A DNA stretch of 64,000 nucleotides, taken from contig NZ_JADIVZ010000003.1 in assembly GCF_015319165.1 (NCBI RefSeq), positions 186,001 to 250,000 of the forward strand, read 5' to 3'. The notes below the pieces were generated by a model. The model was not told the DNA's origin, ran no database searches, and worked only from the letters and a program-made list of their open reading frames with translations. A program made the position numbers and the translations under genes. Within the stretch, counting starts at the first letter, position 1. Each line of letters opens with the position of its first letter. Of the stretch, positions 36,472 through 45,277 are shown piece by piece. Source of the stretch: Nocardioides acrostichi. GTDB taxonomy: Bacteria > Actinomycetota > Actinomycetes > Propionibacteriales > Nocardioidaceae.

Positions 36472-37866
36472 ATGAGTGACCGGGTGGTGATCGTCGGGGG
36501 TGGCCCCGGTGGCTACGAGGCCGCACACGTGGCCCAGCAGTTGGGGGCCGAGGTGACGGTCGTCGACACCGACGGCCTGGGCGGCTCGGCGGTGCTCACC
36601 GACTGTGTGCCCAGCAAGACCCTCATCGCCACCGCCGAGGTGATGACCGAGGTCGCCGAGGCGGGCGAGCTCGGCATTGGCCTGCGCGACGCCGAAGGTG
36701 ACCCCGCGACCGCCATCGACGTCGACCTCGCGAAGGTCAACGCGAGGGTCAAGCGACTGGCCACCGACCAGTCCCACGACATCGAGCGCCGGCTGCGCCG
36801 TGACGGCGTCGAGGTCGTCACCGGCCGCGGGCGACTCGACGGACCCAACCGGGTCGTGGTGACCCACGGTGAGCGGGGGGAGTCGACCCTCGAGGCCGAC
36901 GCGATCCTGTTGGCCACGGGTGCCGCACCGCGCACGCTCGAGAGCGCGCAGCCCGACGGTGAGCGCATCTTCACCTGGGAGCAGGTCTACGACCTCACCG
37001 AACGACCGGAGAAGCTGGTCGTGGTCGGCTCGGGCGTCACGGGCGCGGAGTTCGCGAGCGCCTACCAGGCTCTCGGCGTCCCCGTGACGCTGGTGTCCTC
37101 CCGCGACCGCGTGCTGCCCGGCGAGGACGCCGACGCAGCCGCCGTGCTCGAGGAGGTGGCCACCCGACGCGGCATGGAGGTGCTCTCGAAGTCGCGCATG
37201 GAGTCGGTCACCCGCGACGGCGACGTCGTCACGGTCACGCTGACCGACGGTCGCACCGTGGAGTGCTCCCATTGCATCCTGGCGCTGGGCTCGGTACCGA
37301 ACACGAGCGGCCTCGGGCTCGAGGAGGCCGGTGTCGTCGTCAAGGACGGCGGGTTCGTCAACGTCGACCGCGTCTCACGCACCTCGGCCCGCGGCGTGTA
37401 CGCGGCCGGTGACTGCACCGGGGTGCTGATGCTCGCCTCGGTGGCCGCGATGCAGGGACGCATCGCCATGTGGCACTTCCTCGGCGACGCCGTGCAGCCC
37501 CTCGACCTGCGCACCGTCTCCTCCAACGTCTTCACCGCCCCCGAGATCGCCACGGTGGGGTGCTCCCAGCAGTCCGTCGACGCCGGCGAGATGCAGGCCG
37601 AGGTCGCGATGCTGCACCTCTCGGGCAATCCGCGAGCCAAGATGCAGGGCGTGCGCGACGGCTTCGTCAAGCTGTTCTGCCGCCCCGGCACCGGCATCGT
37701 GGTGGGTGGCGTCGTGGTGGGGCCGCGGGCCTCGGAGCTGATCCACCCGGTCGCGCTGGCGGTCGCGAACAACCTCACCGCCGACCAGCTCGCGCACGCG
37801 TTCACGGTCTACCCCTCGATGAGCGGCTCCATCGCCGAGGCCGCACGGCGACTCCACCGGGTCTGA
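36472..37866 (+). CDS. lpdA: NAD(P)H-quinone dehydrogenase, LpdA type
   Basis: A 464-residue flavin disulfide reductase-fold protein that lacks the redox disulfide: where lipoamide dehydrogenases have CLNVGC, this has SAVLTDCVPSK, so only the second cysteine is kept. This matches M. tuberculosis LpdA (Rv3303c), which reduces quinones rather than lipoamide. FAD-binding VIVGGGPGGYEAAHVAQQLG, NAD-binding VVGSGVTGAEFASAYQALG and YAAGDCTG are clear. The C-terminal His/Glu pair of lipoamide dehydrogenase is replaced by YPSMSGSIAEA. The ATG at 36472 has GGAGAGG upstream. Confidence 0.92.
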   Translation: MSDRVVIVGGGPGGYEAAHVAQQLGAEVTVVDTDGLGGSAVLTDCVPSKTLIATAEVMTEVAEAGELGIGLRDAEGDPATAIDVDLAKVNARVKRLATDQSHDIERRLRRDGVEVVTGRGRLDGPNRVVVTHGERGESTLEADAILLATGAAPRTLESAQPDGERIFTWEQVYDLTERPEKLVVVGSGVTGAEFASAYQALGVPVTLVSSRDRVLPGEDADAAAVLEEVATRRGMEVLSKSRMESVTRDGDVVTVTLTDGRTVECSHCILALGSVPNTSGLGLEEAGVVVKDGGFVNVDRVSRTSARGVYAAGDCTGVLMLASVAAMQGRIAMWHFLGDAVQPLDLRTVSSNVFTAPEIATVGCSQQSVDAGEMQAEVAMLHLSGNPRAKMQGVRDGFVKLFCRPGTGIVVGGVVVGPRASELIHPVALAVANNLTADQLAHAFTVYPSMSGSIAEAARRLHRV

Positions 37867-37949
37867 GGCCGCTGCACCGCTGCACCGCGCTCAGCAGCAC
37901 CGAGTCCGGCCGGGGCAGCTCGGCGGCCAAGCCCCCGTGGCGAACCCGT

Positions 37950-38111
37950 CTCGAGAAGCGCTGCGATGGACTCCAGGTCCGACATGCTGCCCTCGGCCGG
38001 CGGTCGCGCCAGCGCCGACTCGAGGAGCCCAGCGTCGCCGACGACGGGCTCTCCACCGATCGCTCGCGCCGCGATCTTGAGGGCGAGCTCGAAGTCGAGG
38101 AAGTGGGTCAC
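37950..38111 (-). pseudogene. Truncated Doc/Fic-family toxin relic
   Basis: The first ~53 codons encode THFLDFELALKIAARAI, GGEPVVGDAGLLESALARP and an IAALLE segment, which match the N-terminus of Doc (death-on-curing) toxins by pattern. The catalytic HPFxxGNG-type motif and the rest of the ~125-residue protein are missing; beyond codon 53 the reading turns into low-complexity Arg/Gly sequence and runs on toward the end of lpdA. It starts with GTG 7 bases after an antitoxin-like tail. It is most likely a decayed 3'-truncated toxin gene. Confidence 0.6.
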
Positions 38112-38118
38112 GCGACCG

Positions 38119-38220
38119 TCACTCGCAGAGGCGGCGCAGCAGGTCGGCGTATCGCGGTGTCAGCTTGCCTGCATCTGTGAGGATGGGGCGGTCCTCGACC
38201 GCTCTCGGGAGTCTCTCCAT
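38119..38220 (-). pseudogene. Possible antitoxin C-terminal remnant
   Basis: A short frame ending in RPILTDAGKLTPRYADLLRR, upstream of the Doc-like relic on the same strand. It has the look of the C-terminal toxin-binding tail of a Doc partner. The 5' part would run into the SpoIID gene on the opposite strand, so if this was an antitoxin gene, it has been cut off. Weak call, made from position and residue pattern. Confidence 0.35.
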
Positions 38221-39382
38221 GTCTCGTCGTCTGCCGTTCCTGCTCATCGCGCCCGTACTTGGGTTGGTCCTGAGCTTCGTCGCCGTGGCCACAGCGCCGT
38301 CCGCCCAGGCCCGCGCCGGCGGCGTCACCCTGCAGGGCAAGGGGTTCGGCCACGGCAAGGGGCTCTCCCAGTACGGCGCCAAGGCGCGCGCCGAGGCCGG
38401 CTGGGGGTACCAGCGCATCCTCGGCTTCTACTACCCGGGTACGAAGCAGGGCAGCGTGGGCGGTCAGGTCACGGTGCTCATCAGCGGCGACACCGGGCGC
38501 GACGTGCGCGTGGTCGACCGCTCCGGGCTGAAGGTGAAGCTGCTCGGCAAGAGCCGCACCATCGACCTCACCGGCCTCGACTCGCAGGCGAAGCAGTGGC
38601 GGCTGCGGCCCGACGCGCAGGGCCGTACTCACCTGGAGTCCAAGCGCACGAGCGGCGGCTGGCACTCGAAGCGACGCTTCGCCCCCGACGCCGAGTTCCG
38701 CGCGCCCGGTCCGATCACCCTCATCAAGCCGGGCGGCCGCACGACGTACCGGGGCACGCTGCGCTCGGTGTCGAGCAACAGTGCTGGCACCCGGCGCGAC
38801 ACCGTGAACAAGGTGAGCCTGGAGAGCTATCTGCGCGGCGTCGTGCCGCAGGAGGTGCCGGCGTTGTGGTCGGCGAACGCCGTGCGCGCGCAGGCCGTCG
38901 CGGCCCGCACCTACGCCGCGTACGAGCGGGCGCACCCCCTCACGGGGCGCTACCAGATCTGCGACACCGCGCTGTGCCAGGTCTACGGGGGCGCCTCGGC
39001 CGAGCACCCGGCGTCCGACCAGGCGGTCAAGGCCACCCGCAAGCAGGTGCGCACCTACCAGGGCCGGCCGGCCTTCACCCAGTTCTCGGCCAGCAACGGC
39101 GGCTACTCGGTCAAGGGATCGGCTGCCTACCTCAAGGCGCGCAAGGACACCTTCGACGACTACCCGGTCTGGAAGCAGAGCGTCTCGGCTGCCGCGATCG
39201 AGAGCGCCTACGACATCGGCGCCTTCCGCTCCCTGAGTGTCTCCGAGCGCGACGGGAACGGGGCCTACGGCGGCCGTGCGGTCACGGTCAGCATCCGAGG
39301 CTCGTCGAAGACGGTGACGGTGAGCGGCGACGCCTTCCGTTCGACGTTCGGCCTGCGTTCGACGCTGTTCAAAACTACGTGA
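38219..39382 (+). CDS. SpoIID/LytB domain protein, copy 1
   Basis: A 387-residue secreted protein. The signal peptide (LPFLLIAPVLGLVLSFVAVA) ends at AQA-R. The SpoIID/LytB domain is clear: GKGFGHGKGLSQYGA near the start, SLESYLRGVVPQEVPALWSA in the middle, and AVRAQAVAARTYAAYERAHP, CDTALCQVYGGASAEHP near the end. In Bacillus SpoIID is a lytic transglycosylase; in non-sporulating actinobacteria the homologues probably act on cell-wall glycan. Copy 2 follows in tandem. A 7-bp inverted repeat spans its stop codon. Confidence 0.88.
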   Translation: MSRRLPFLLIAPVLGLVLSFVAVATAPSAQARAGGVTLQGKGFGHGKGLSQYGAKARAEAGWGYQRILGFYYPGTKQGSVGGQVTVLISGDTGRDVRVVDRSGLKVKLLGKSRTIDLTGLDSQAKQWRLRPDAQGRTHLESKRTSGGWHSKRRFAPDAEFRAPGPITLIKPGGRTTYRGTLRSVSSNSAGTRRDTVNKVSLESYLRGVVPQEVPALWSANAVRAQAVAARTYAAYERAHPLTGRYQICDTALCQVYGGASAEHPASDQAVKATRKQVRTYQGRPAFTQFSASNGGYSVKGSAAYLKARKDTFDDYPVWKQSVSAAAIESAYDIGAFRSLSVSERDGNGAYGGRAVTVSIRGSSKTVTVSGDAFRSTFGLRSTLFKTT

Positions 39383-39390
39383 CCGTAGTT
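39373..39390 (+). promoter_or_regulatory. Stem-loop around the stop codon of SpoIID copy 1
   Basis: AACTACG-TGAC-CGTAGTT is a perfect 7-bp stem with a 4-nt loop, and the TGA stop codon sits at the loop. No T-run follows, so termination is weak at best. It may separate expression of the two tandem copies. Confidence 0.4.
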
Positions 39391-39414
39391 CTCGCGTAGC
39401 CCGGCGGGGCTGGT

Positions 39415-40617
39415 GTGACGCGTGGTGCGATGACGCCCATGCGCTCGCTGTTCGCCGTGTCGTTGACGGCTCTGGTCGCCCTCACGGTGGGTGCGGCTCC
39501 CGCCCAGGCCCGGCGCGCCGCCGCGATCGACGTGCCCTCCGACGCGGTGTTGACGGTGACCGGTCACGGCTTCGGGCACGGTCACGGGATGTCCCAGTAC
39601 GGCGCCGAGGGCGCCGCGCGGCAGGGCCTGACCGCGCAACAGATCGTCGCGTTCTACTACCCGGGCACGGACGCCGGCACGCGCGGCGGCCGGATCAGTG
39701 TCGGCCTCAGCGGCACCGGACGTCGCGATCTGGTGGTGCGGCCCCGGTCGGGGTTGCGGGTGCGCGACGTCGCGACGGGGGAGACCACGGAGCTGCCGGC
39801 CGACGGGGTGTCGCGCTACCGCGTGCGGGTGCGCGATGACGGCGCGCGGGTGGCGCGGCTGCCCGCGGGTGCTCCGGCCAAGGGAGGCTGGGAGCCGGTG
39901 GTCGACCTGGCCGGCTCCGGCGAGCTCGACGCGCGCAACCGACCGGTGAGCATGGTGACGCCGTCCGGCGACCGTGCCTACCGGGGCCGGCTGCGGCTGG
40001 TCGCTACGGGCTCGGCGCCGGTCGTGGTGAACCGGCTGCGCCTCGAGGACTACCTGCGCGGTGTGGTGCCCCGCGAGATGCCGGCGAGCTGGAGCCCGGC
40101 GGCGGTGCAGGCCCAGGCGATCGCGGCCCGCACCTACGCCGCCTACGAGCGCGCTCACCCGGTGAGCCCCGACTATCAGGTCTGCGACACCACCTCGTGC
40201 CAGGTCTACGGTGGCGTGGGCTCGGAGAATCCGCTCTCCGACGACGCGGTCGCGGCGACCGCGCGGCAGGTGGTCCTGGCCGACGGGGCCGCGGCGTTCA
40301 CGCAGTTCGGCTCCAGCAGCGGTGGCTACACCTCGGCCGGCTCCGTGCCCTATCTCGTGGCGCAGGCCGACCCCTACGACGGGTGGTCCGGCAACGGCTA
40401 CCACGACTGGACGCGTCAGGTGACCGACGACCGCATCGAGTCGCAGTGGCCGGCTCTCGGCGACCTCGAGCGCATCGTCGTGCTCGACACCGAGGGCGGA
40501 CGCCGCGTGCGTTCGCTGCGCCTCGTCGGCTCCGATGCCACCGTGACGCTCACCGGCGACGCCGCCCGCTCCGGGCTCGGCCTGCCGTCGACCTGGTTCC
40601 GCTTCAGCGTGCGCTGA
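39415..40617 (+). CDS. SpoIID/LytB domain protein, copy 2
   Basis: A second secreted SpoIID-like protein, 400 residues from the GTG or about 392 from the ATG at 39439. The signal peptide is LFAVSLTALVALTVGAAPAQA. Motifs parallel copy 1: GHGFGHGHGMSQYGAEGAAR, LEDYLRGVVPREMPASWSPA, QAQAIAARTYAAYERAHPVS, CDTTSCQVYGGVGSENP. The paralogues share layout and most motifs, so they arose by tandem duplication but have diverged well beyond recent copying. The 3' end overlaps the convergent GH6 gene by 14 bases. Confidence 0.88.
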   Translation: MTRGAMTPMRSLFAVSLTALVALTVGAAPAQARRAAAIDVPSDAVLTVTGHGFGHGHGMSQYGAEGAARQGLTAQQIVAFYYPGTDAGTRGGRISVGLSGTGRRDLVVRPRSGLRVRDVATGETTELPADGVSRYRVRVRDDGARVARLPAGAPAKGGWEPVVDLAGSGELDARNRPVSMVTPSGDRAYRGRLRLVATGSAPVVVNRLRLEDYLRGVVPREMPASWSPAAVQAQAIAARTYAAYERAHPVSPDYQVCDTTSCQVYGGVGSENPLSDDAVAATARQVVLADGAAAFTQFGSSSGGYTSAGSVPYLVAQADPYDGWSGNGYHDWTRQVTDDRIESQWPALGDLERIVVLDTEGGRRVRSLRLVGSDATVTLTGDAARSGLGLPSTWFRFSVR

Positions 40618-41710
40618 GCGCCTCTCCTCCCCGCGCTGCGGCGAACGGGGTGGTGCGGGCCATCCGGAGAGCGCGCTGCCTGACGAACGGCCAGGTCTGG
40701 GTGTCGAGCCAGGGGCGTCCGGCCCAGAGGTAGCCGTCGACGTGCTCTCGGGCGAGCCGGCGGATGCGCGCGGGTAGGTGCCACCGCTTGCGCGCCACCT
40801 GGGCGGTCGGCGGGATGCCGAGGGTCGCGCAGACCCTCTGGGCGGCCCTACGGCAGGCGGGTGCGTTGTTGAAGACGCCGTCGGGGTGGGCGTCGAAGAA
40901 CTCGGTGTAGGTGAAGGGCCGGCCGTTCTCGGCGGTGTCGACGGTGAAGTGGACGTCGTCGAGGCCAGCCTTCGCGAGCGCCGCCACGACCTCGGCGCCG
41001 AAGTCGATCTCGCGGGCGGTCGACTCGTAGTGCGTCGTGTTGAGGTGGAAGCCCCGCACGTGCTCGACGCCGGCCCGCGTCAACTGGCGGACGGCGTTCG
41101 CCGGGTCGAGGTGGTTCCAACCGGCGGATCCGGCGTCGATGTAGGTGGCGACGTTCGGCAGGGCACCGAGCCGCTTCGCCGCGTAGGTCTCGAGCCGCGA
41201 GAGCACGTGCGAGCCGTCGGGCGCGCACAGGGCGAAGGGCCCGTCGGGCTGGAGGACCACCGCGGCGTGCTGCTCGGTGCCGATGCCCGCGACGAACCGG
41301 CGGATCCACCGCTTGTACGACGTCCGCTCCGTCTTCGTGGGCAGTCTCGTGCAGGCGGCCTGCTCCCACGGCACCATCCTGAAGACGGTGAGCTGGGCGA
41401 CCACGGCGGTGTCGCCGCCCGTGGAGGCGTCGATGTAGGAGCGCACCTTCTGCTTGATGTCACCGTCGGGGATCCAGGCGCCGAACCACTTCGAGGTCGG
41501 CCGTAGGGCGATGCGGCCGAGCAGTCTCTTCTGGCGACCCGACGCGGCCTCGTACGCGAGCCACTGGGGCTCGGCGGTGTGGCGGGGCACGCCCCACGCG
41601 CGTCCGGCCAGCGGGTTGCCCGGATTCGGGTCGGCCGCGCCGGCGAGGGACGGCACGAGCAGGGGCAGGCTCAGAGCGGTAGCGCACACGGCCAGCAACA
41701 GACGTCTCAC
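40604..41710 (-). CDS. Secreted glycoside hydrolase family 6 protein
   Basis: A 368-residue exported protein with a signal peptide (LLLAVCATALSLPLLVPSLA, cleaved near AGA). The mature region resembles GH6 cellulases, which cut cellulose or other beta-1,4-glucans by inversion: NPLAGRAWGVPRHTAEPQWL, GAWIPDGDI, AAVVLQPDG (acidic residue), ATYIDAGSAGWNH, GFHLNTTHYES and YLWAGRPWLDTQTWPF. Catalytic Asp candidates are the D in QPDG and the D in YIDAG. No carbohydrate-binding module is seen. It may act on endogenous or environmental glucan; the neighbours give no hint. Confidence 0.8.
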   Translation of the reverse strand: MRRLLLAVCATALSLPLLVPSLAGAADPNPGNPLAGRAWGVPRHTAEPQWLAYEAASGRQKRLLGRIALRPTSKWFGAWIPDGDIKQKVRSYIDASTGGDTAVVAQLTVFRMVPWEQAACTRLPTKTERTSYKRWIRRFVAGIGTEQHAAVVLQPDGPFALCAPDGSHVLSRLETYAAKRLGALPNVATYIDAGSAGWNHLDPANAVRQLTRAGVEHVRGFHLNTTHYESTAREIDFGAEVVAALAKAGLDDVHFTVDTAENGRPFTYTEFFDAHPDGVFNNAPACRRAAQRVCATLGIPPTAQVARKRWHLPARIRRLAREHVDGYLWAGRPWLDTQTWPFVRQRALRMARTTPFAAARGGEALSAR

Positions 41711-41753
41711 CGCGGCAGGGTAGATCTCGGCCGCGGCTCCTGACCGGCGAACG

Positions 41754-44700
41754 TCAGGAACCGAGCACGACCACCAGGTCGCCGCCCTCGACCGAGCGGG
41801 TGCCGCTGAGGGCCAGGCGGGCCACGGTGCCGGCCCGCGGGGCGGTGATGGCGGCCTCCATCTTCATCGCCTCGATCGTGGCGAGGGTCTCGCCGGCCTC
41901 GACCGGCTGGCCCTCCTCGACCACCACCGTGACGACGCCCTGGAAGGGGGCGGCCACGTGACCGGGTTCCGAGGGGTCGGCCTTCTCGGCGGCCTCGACC
42001 GCGGCCGACACGCTGCGGTCGCGCACGCTCACGGGGCGCATGTGGCCGTTGAGCATCGCCATCACGGTGCGGAAGCCGCGCTCGTCGGGCTCGCTGATCG
42101 ACTGGAGCCCGAGGATCAGGTGCTTGCCCTCGTCGAGTGTGACCTCGTGCTCGACGCCCGGGCGCAGCCCGTAGAGGTAGTCCAGCGTGGCGAGCACCGA
42201 CACGTCGCCGTAGGTGTCGACTGTCTCGGTGTACTCCGCGGTGGGCCCCGGGAACAGCAGCCGGTTGAGCGTCCGGCGGCGCTCGGGGTTGGTCTGGCCG
42301 GCCGTGCCGGCGAGCCCGGCGGTGTCGTCCTGCGACAGCGACTCGGTCGCCGGCGTCCAGGAGCGGCCCTCGAGCGCTCGGGAGCGGAACGGCTCGGGCC
42401 AGCCGCCCGGCGGGTCGCCCAGCTCGCCGTGCAGGAAGCCCACGACCGAGGCCGGTAGGTCGAACCTCGAGGGGTCGGCCGCGAACTCGGCCGGGTCGGC
42501 GCCCAGACCGACCAACGCGAGGGCGAGGTCGCCGATGACCTTGGACGAAGGCGTCACCTTCGGCACGTTGCCGAGGATGTCGTTGGCCGCGGCGTACATG
42601 TCCTCGACCTCCTCGAACCGCTCGCCGAGCCCCAGCGCGATCGCCTGCTGGCGCAGGTTGGAGAGCTGGCCACCGGGGATCTCGTGCCGGTAGACGCGGC
42701 CGGTGGGAGCGGTGAGGCCGGACTCGAACGGCGCGTAGACCCGCCGTACGGACTCCCAGTACGGCTCGAGCGCGTTGACGGCGGCCAGCGAGAGGCCCGT
42801 CTCGCGCTCGGAGTGGTCGGTGGCCGCCACGAGCGAGGAGAGCGGCACCTGCGAGGTCGTGCCCGCCATGGCCGCGCACGCCGCGTCGACCGCGTCGACG
42901 CCGGCGTCGATCGCCGCGGTGAGCGTGGCGAGCTGGCCGCCCGGGGTGTCGTGGGTGTGCAGGTGCACGGGCAGGTCGAAGTTCTCCCGCAGCGCCATGA
43001 CCAAGCGACGGGCCGCAGGCGCCCTGAGCAGCCCGGCCATGTCCTTGATGGCCAGTACGTGGGCGCCGGCCTCGACGATGCGCTCGGCCAGGCGCAGGTA
43101 GTAGTCGAGCGTGTACAGCTTCTCGCCGGGCGAGGAGAGGTCGCCGGTGTAGCACAGCGCGACCTCCGCCAGTGCGGTCCCGGTGCCGCGGACGGCGTCG
43201 ATGGCCGGGCGCATCTGGTCGACGTCGTTGAGCGCGTCGAAGATGCGGAAGACGTCGAGTCCGGTGGCCGCGGCCTCCTCGACGAACGCATCGGTGACCG
43301 TCGTCGGGTACGGCGTGTAGCCGACCGTGTTGCGACCTCGCAGCAGCATCTGGAGGCAGATGTTCGGTGCCGCCTGACGCAGGGCCGCCAATCGCTCCCA
43401 CGGATCCTCGGAGAGGAAGCGCAGCGCGACGTCGTAGGTCGCGCCGCCCCAGCACTCCAGCGACCACAGCTCGGGCGTGGTGCGGGCGACGTACGGCGCG
43501 ACCGCCAGCAGGTCGGCGGTGCGCACGCGCGTGGCCAGGAGCGACTGGTGGGCGTCGCGGAACGTGGTGTCGGTGACCGCGACGTTCTTCTGCTCACGCA
43601 AGGCCCGGGCGAACCCCTCGGGCCCCAGCCGCAGCAGCGCCTGGCGCGTGCCGTCGGGCGCGGGCACCCCGAGATCGACGGGGGGTAGCTTCTCGACCGG
43701 GCTGATCGTCACCGGAGCCTCGCCGTGCGGCCGGTTGACGGTGACGTCGGCGAGGTAGGTGAGCAGCTTGGTGCCGCGATCGCCGGTGCCGCGGGCGCGC
43801 AGCAGTTGCGGGTGGGTCTCGATGAACGAGGTGGTGACCCGGCCGGCCGTGAAGTCGGGGTCGGCGAGCACCGCCTGGAGGAACGGGATGTTCGTGGAGA
43901 CGCCGCGGATGCGGAACTCCGCCACCGCCCGACTCGCCTTCTCGACCGCCTTCTCGAAGGTGCGCCCGCGGCAGGTGAGCTTGGCCAGCATCGAGTCGAA
44001 GTGCGCCGACACCTCGGCGCCGGTGTAGACCGTGCCGCCGTCCAGACGCACCCCGCCGCCGCCGGGGGAGCGGTAGGTGGTGATGACCCCGGTGTCGGGG
44101 CGGAAGTCGTTGGCGGGATCCTCGGTGGTGATGCGGCACTGGAGCGCCGCGCCGCGCAGCACGATGGAGTCCTGGCTCAGCCCGAGGTCGGCCAGCGTCT
44201 CGCCGGCCGCGATGCGGATCTGGCTCTGCACCAGGTCGACGTCGGTCACCTCCTCGGTGACGGTGTGCTCGACCTGGATGCGCGGGTTCATCTCGATGAA
44301 GTGGTACGTGCCGTCGGCGCCGAGGAGGAACTCCACCGTGCCGGCGTTGCGGTACCCGATCTCACGGGCGAAGCGCACGGCGTCGGCGCAGATGCGCTCG
44401 CGCAGACCGGGGTCGAGGTTCGGCGCCGGCGCGAGCTCGATGACCTTCTGGTGCCGCCGCTGCAGCGAGCAGTCACGCTCGTAGAGATGGATGACGCCGT
44501 CGTCCCCACCCGTGCCGTCGCTGAGGATCTGCACCTCGATGTGCCTCGGGTCGACCACCGCCTGCTCGATGAAGCACGTGGGGTCGCCGAAGGCGCCCGC
44601 CGCCTCGCGCATGCAGGCCTCGACGGCGTCGCGCAGCCGGGCGGGGTCGTCGACCCGTCGCATGCCGCGACCGCCGCCGCCGGCCACCGCCTTGACGAAG

Positions 44701-45164
44701 AGCGGGTAGGGCAGCCTCTCCGAGGCCGTGAGCAGGGTGTCGACGTCGTCCGACGGCTCGACGCTGGCCAGCGTCGGGACACCCGCCGCCTTGGCCGCGG
44801 CGATGGCCCGGGCCTTGTTGCCGGTGAGCTCGAGCACCTCGGGAGCCGGGCCGATGAAGGTGATGCCCGCCTCGGCGCACGCCTCGGCCAGGGCCGGGTT
44901 CTCGGAGAGGAAGCCGTAGCCGGGGTAGACCGCGTCGGCTCCGGAGCGTACGGCGACCTCGACGATCGCCTGCGGGTCGAGGTAGGCGCGCACGGGGTGG
45001 CCGAGCTCTCCGATCTGATAGGACTCGTCGGCCTTGAGGCGGTGCTCGGACCACCGGTCCTCGTGCGGGAACACCGCCACCGTGCGGGCCCCCAGCTCGT
45101 AGGCGGCCCGGAAGGCACGCACGGCGATCTCGCCACGGTTGGCCACCAGCACCTTGGAGAACAT
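41754..45164 (-). CDS. pyc: Pyruvate carboxylase
   Basis: Anaplerotic carboxylation of pyruvate to oxaloacetate with ATP and bicarbonate. It is about 1136 residues, the single-chain form. Biotin carboxylase domain at about 1-450 ([64 protein letters not shown]); carboxyltransferase from about 530 (DTTFRDAHQSLLATRVRTAD, ECWGGATYDVALRF, IKDMAGLLRAPAAR, THDTPGGQLATL); biotinyl domain at the end (IEAMKMEAAITAP). ATG at 45164 gives MFSKVLVANRGE; 3 codons further upstream is a TTG that is not needed. It lies beside the two-component locus, divergent from it. Confidence 0.96.
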   Translation of the reverse strand: MFSKVLVANRGEIAVRAFRAAYELGARTVAVFPHEDRWSEHRLKADESYQIGELGHPVRAYLDPQAIVEVAVRSGADAVYPGYGFLSENPALAEACAEAGITFIGPAPEVLELTGNKARAIAAAKAAGVPTLASVEPSDDVDTLLTASERLPYPLFVKAVAGGGGRGMRRVDDPARLRDAVEACMREAAGAFGDPTCFIEQAVVDPRHIEVQILSDGTGGDDGVIHLYERDCSLQRRHQKVIELAPAPNLDPGLRERICADAVRFAREIGYRNAGTVEFLLGADGTYHFIEMNPRIQVEHTVTEEVTDVDLVQSQIRIAAGETLADLGLSQDSIVLRGAALQCRITTEDPANDFRPDTGVITTYRSPGGGGVRLDGGTVYTGAEVSAHFDSMLAKLTCRGRTFEKAVEKASRAVAEFRIRGVSTNIPFLQAVLADPDFTAGRVTTSFIETHPQLLRARGTGDRGTKLLTYLADVTVNRPHGEAPVTISPVEKLPPVDLGVPAPDGTRQALLRLGPEGFARALREQKNVAVTDTTFRDAHQSLLATRVRTADLLAVAPYVARTTPELWSLECWGGATYDVALRFLSEDPWERLAALRQAAPNICLQMLLRGRNTVGYTPYPTTVTDAFVEEAAATGLDVFRIFDALNDVDQMRPAIDAVRGTGTALAEVALCYTGDLSSPGEKLYTLDYYLRLAERIVEAGAHVLAIKDMAGLLRAPAARRLVMALRENFDLPVHLHTHDTPGGQLATLTAAIDAGVDAVDAACAAMAGTTSQVPLSSLVAATDHSERETGLSLAAVNALEPYWESVRRVYAPFESGLTAPTGRVYRHEIPGGQLSNLRQQAIALGLGERFEEVEDMYAAANDILGNVPKVTPSSKVIGDLALALVGLGADPAEFAADPSRFDLPASVVGFLHGELGDPPGGWPEPFRSRALEGRSWTPATESLSQDDTAGLAGTAGQTNPERRRTLNRLLFPGPTAEYTETVDTYGDVSVLATLDYLYGLRPGVEHEVTLDEGKHLILGLQSISEPDERGFRTVMAMLNGHMRPVSVRDRSVSAAVEAAEKADPSEPGHVAAPFQGVVTVVVEEGQPVEAGETLATIEAMKMEAAITAPRAGTVARLALSGTRSVEGGDLVVVLGS

Positions 45165-45171
45165 GCGTGGC

Positions 45172-45177
45172 AACCTA
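45172..45177 (-). promoter_or_regulatory. -10 hexamer for pyc
   Basis: TAGGTT on the minus strand ends 7 nt before the ATG at 45164, indicating a likely leaderless pyruvate carboxylase message. Confidence 0.45.
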
Positions 45178-45265
45178 TCGAGACCAGGTGCGTGAGGGCA
45201 CCGCGCGTCTCACCGGGTGGCGCCCACCGGCCGGATCGGCTCTCGCGCCGGTGGCTGACCTCACC

Positions 45266-45271
45266 TAGCCT
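45266..45271 (+). promoter_or_regulatory. -10 hexamer for the response regulator gene
   Basis: TAGCCT ends 6 nt before the GTG at 45278. Confidence 0.4.
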
Positions 45272-45277
45272 TTACTC

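Noticed and set aside
35075..36526. A 483-codon minus-strand frame across the lpd gene.
   Set aside because: lpd has all catalytic motifs on the plus strand; the reverse frame gives low-complexity Asp/Gly/His/Val sequence.
41707..43467. A 586-codon frame within the pyruvate carboxylase gene in another phase.
   Set aside because: Arg/Gly-rich shadow; the main frame shows carboxyltransferase and biotinyl motifs to its end.
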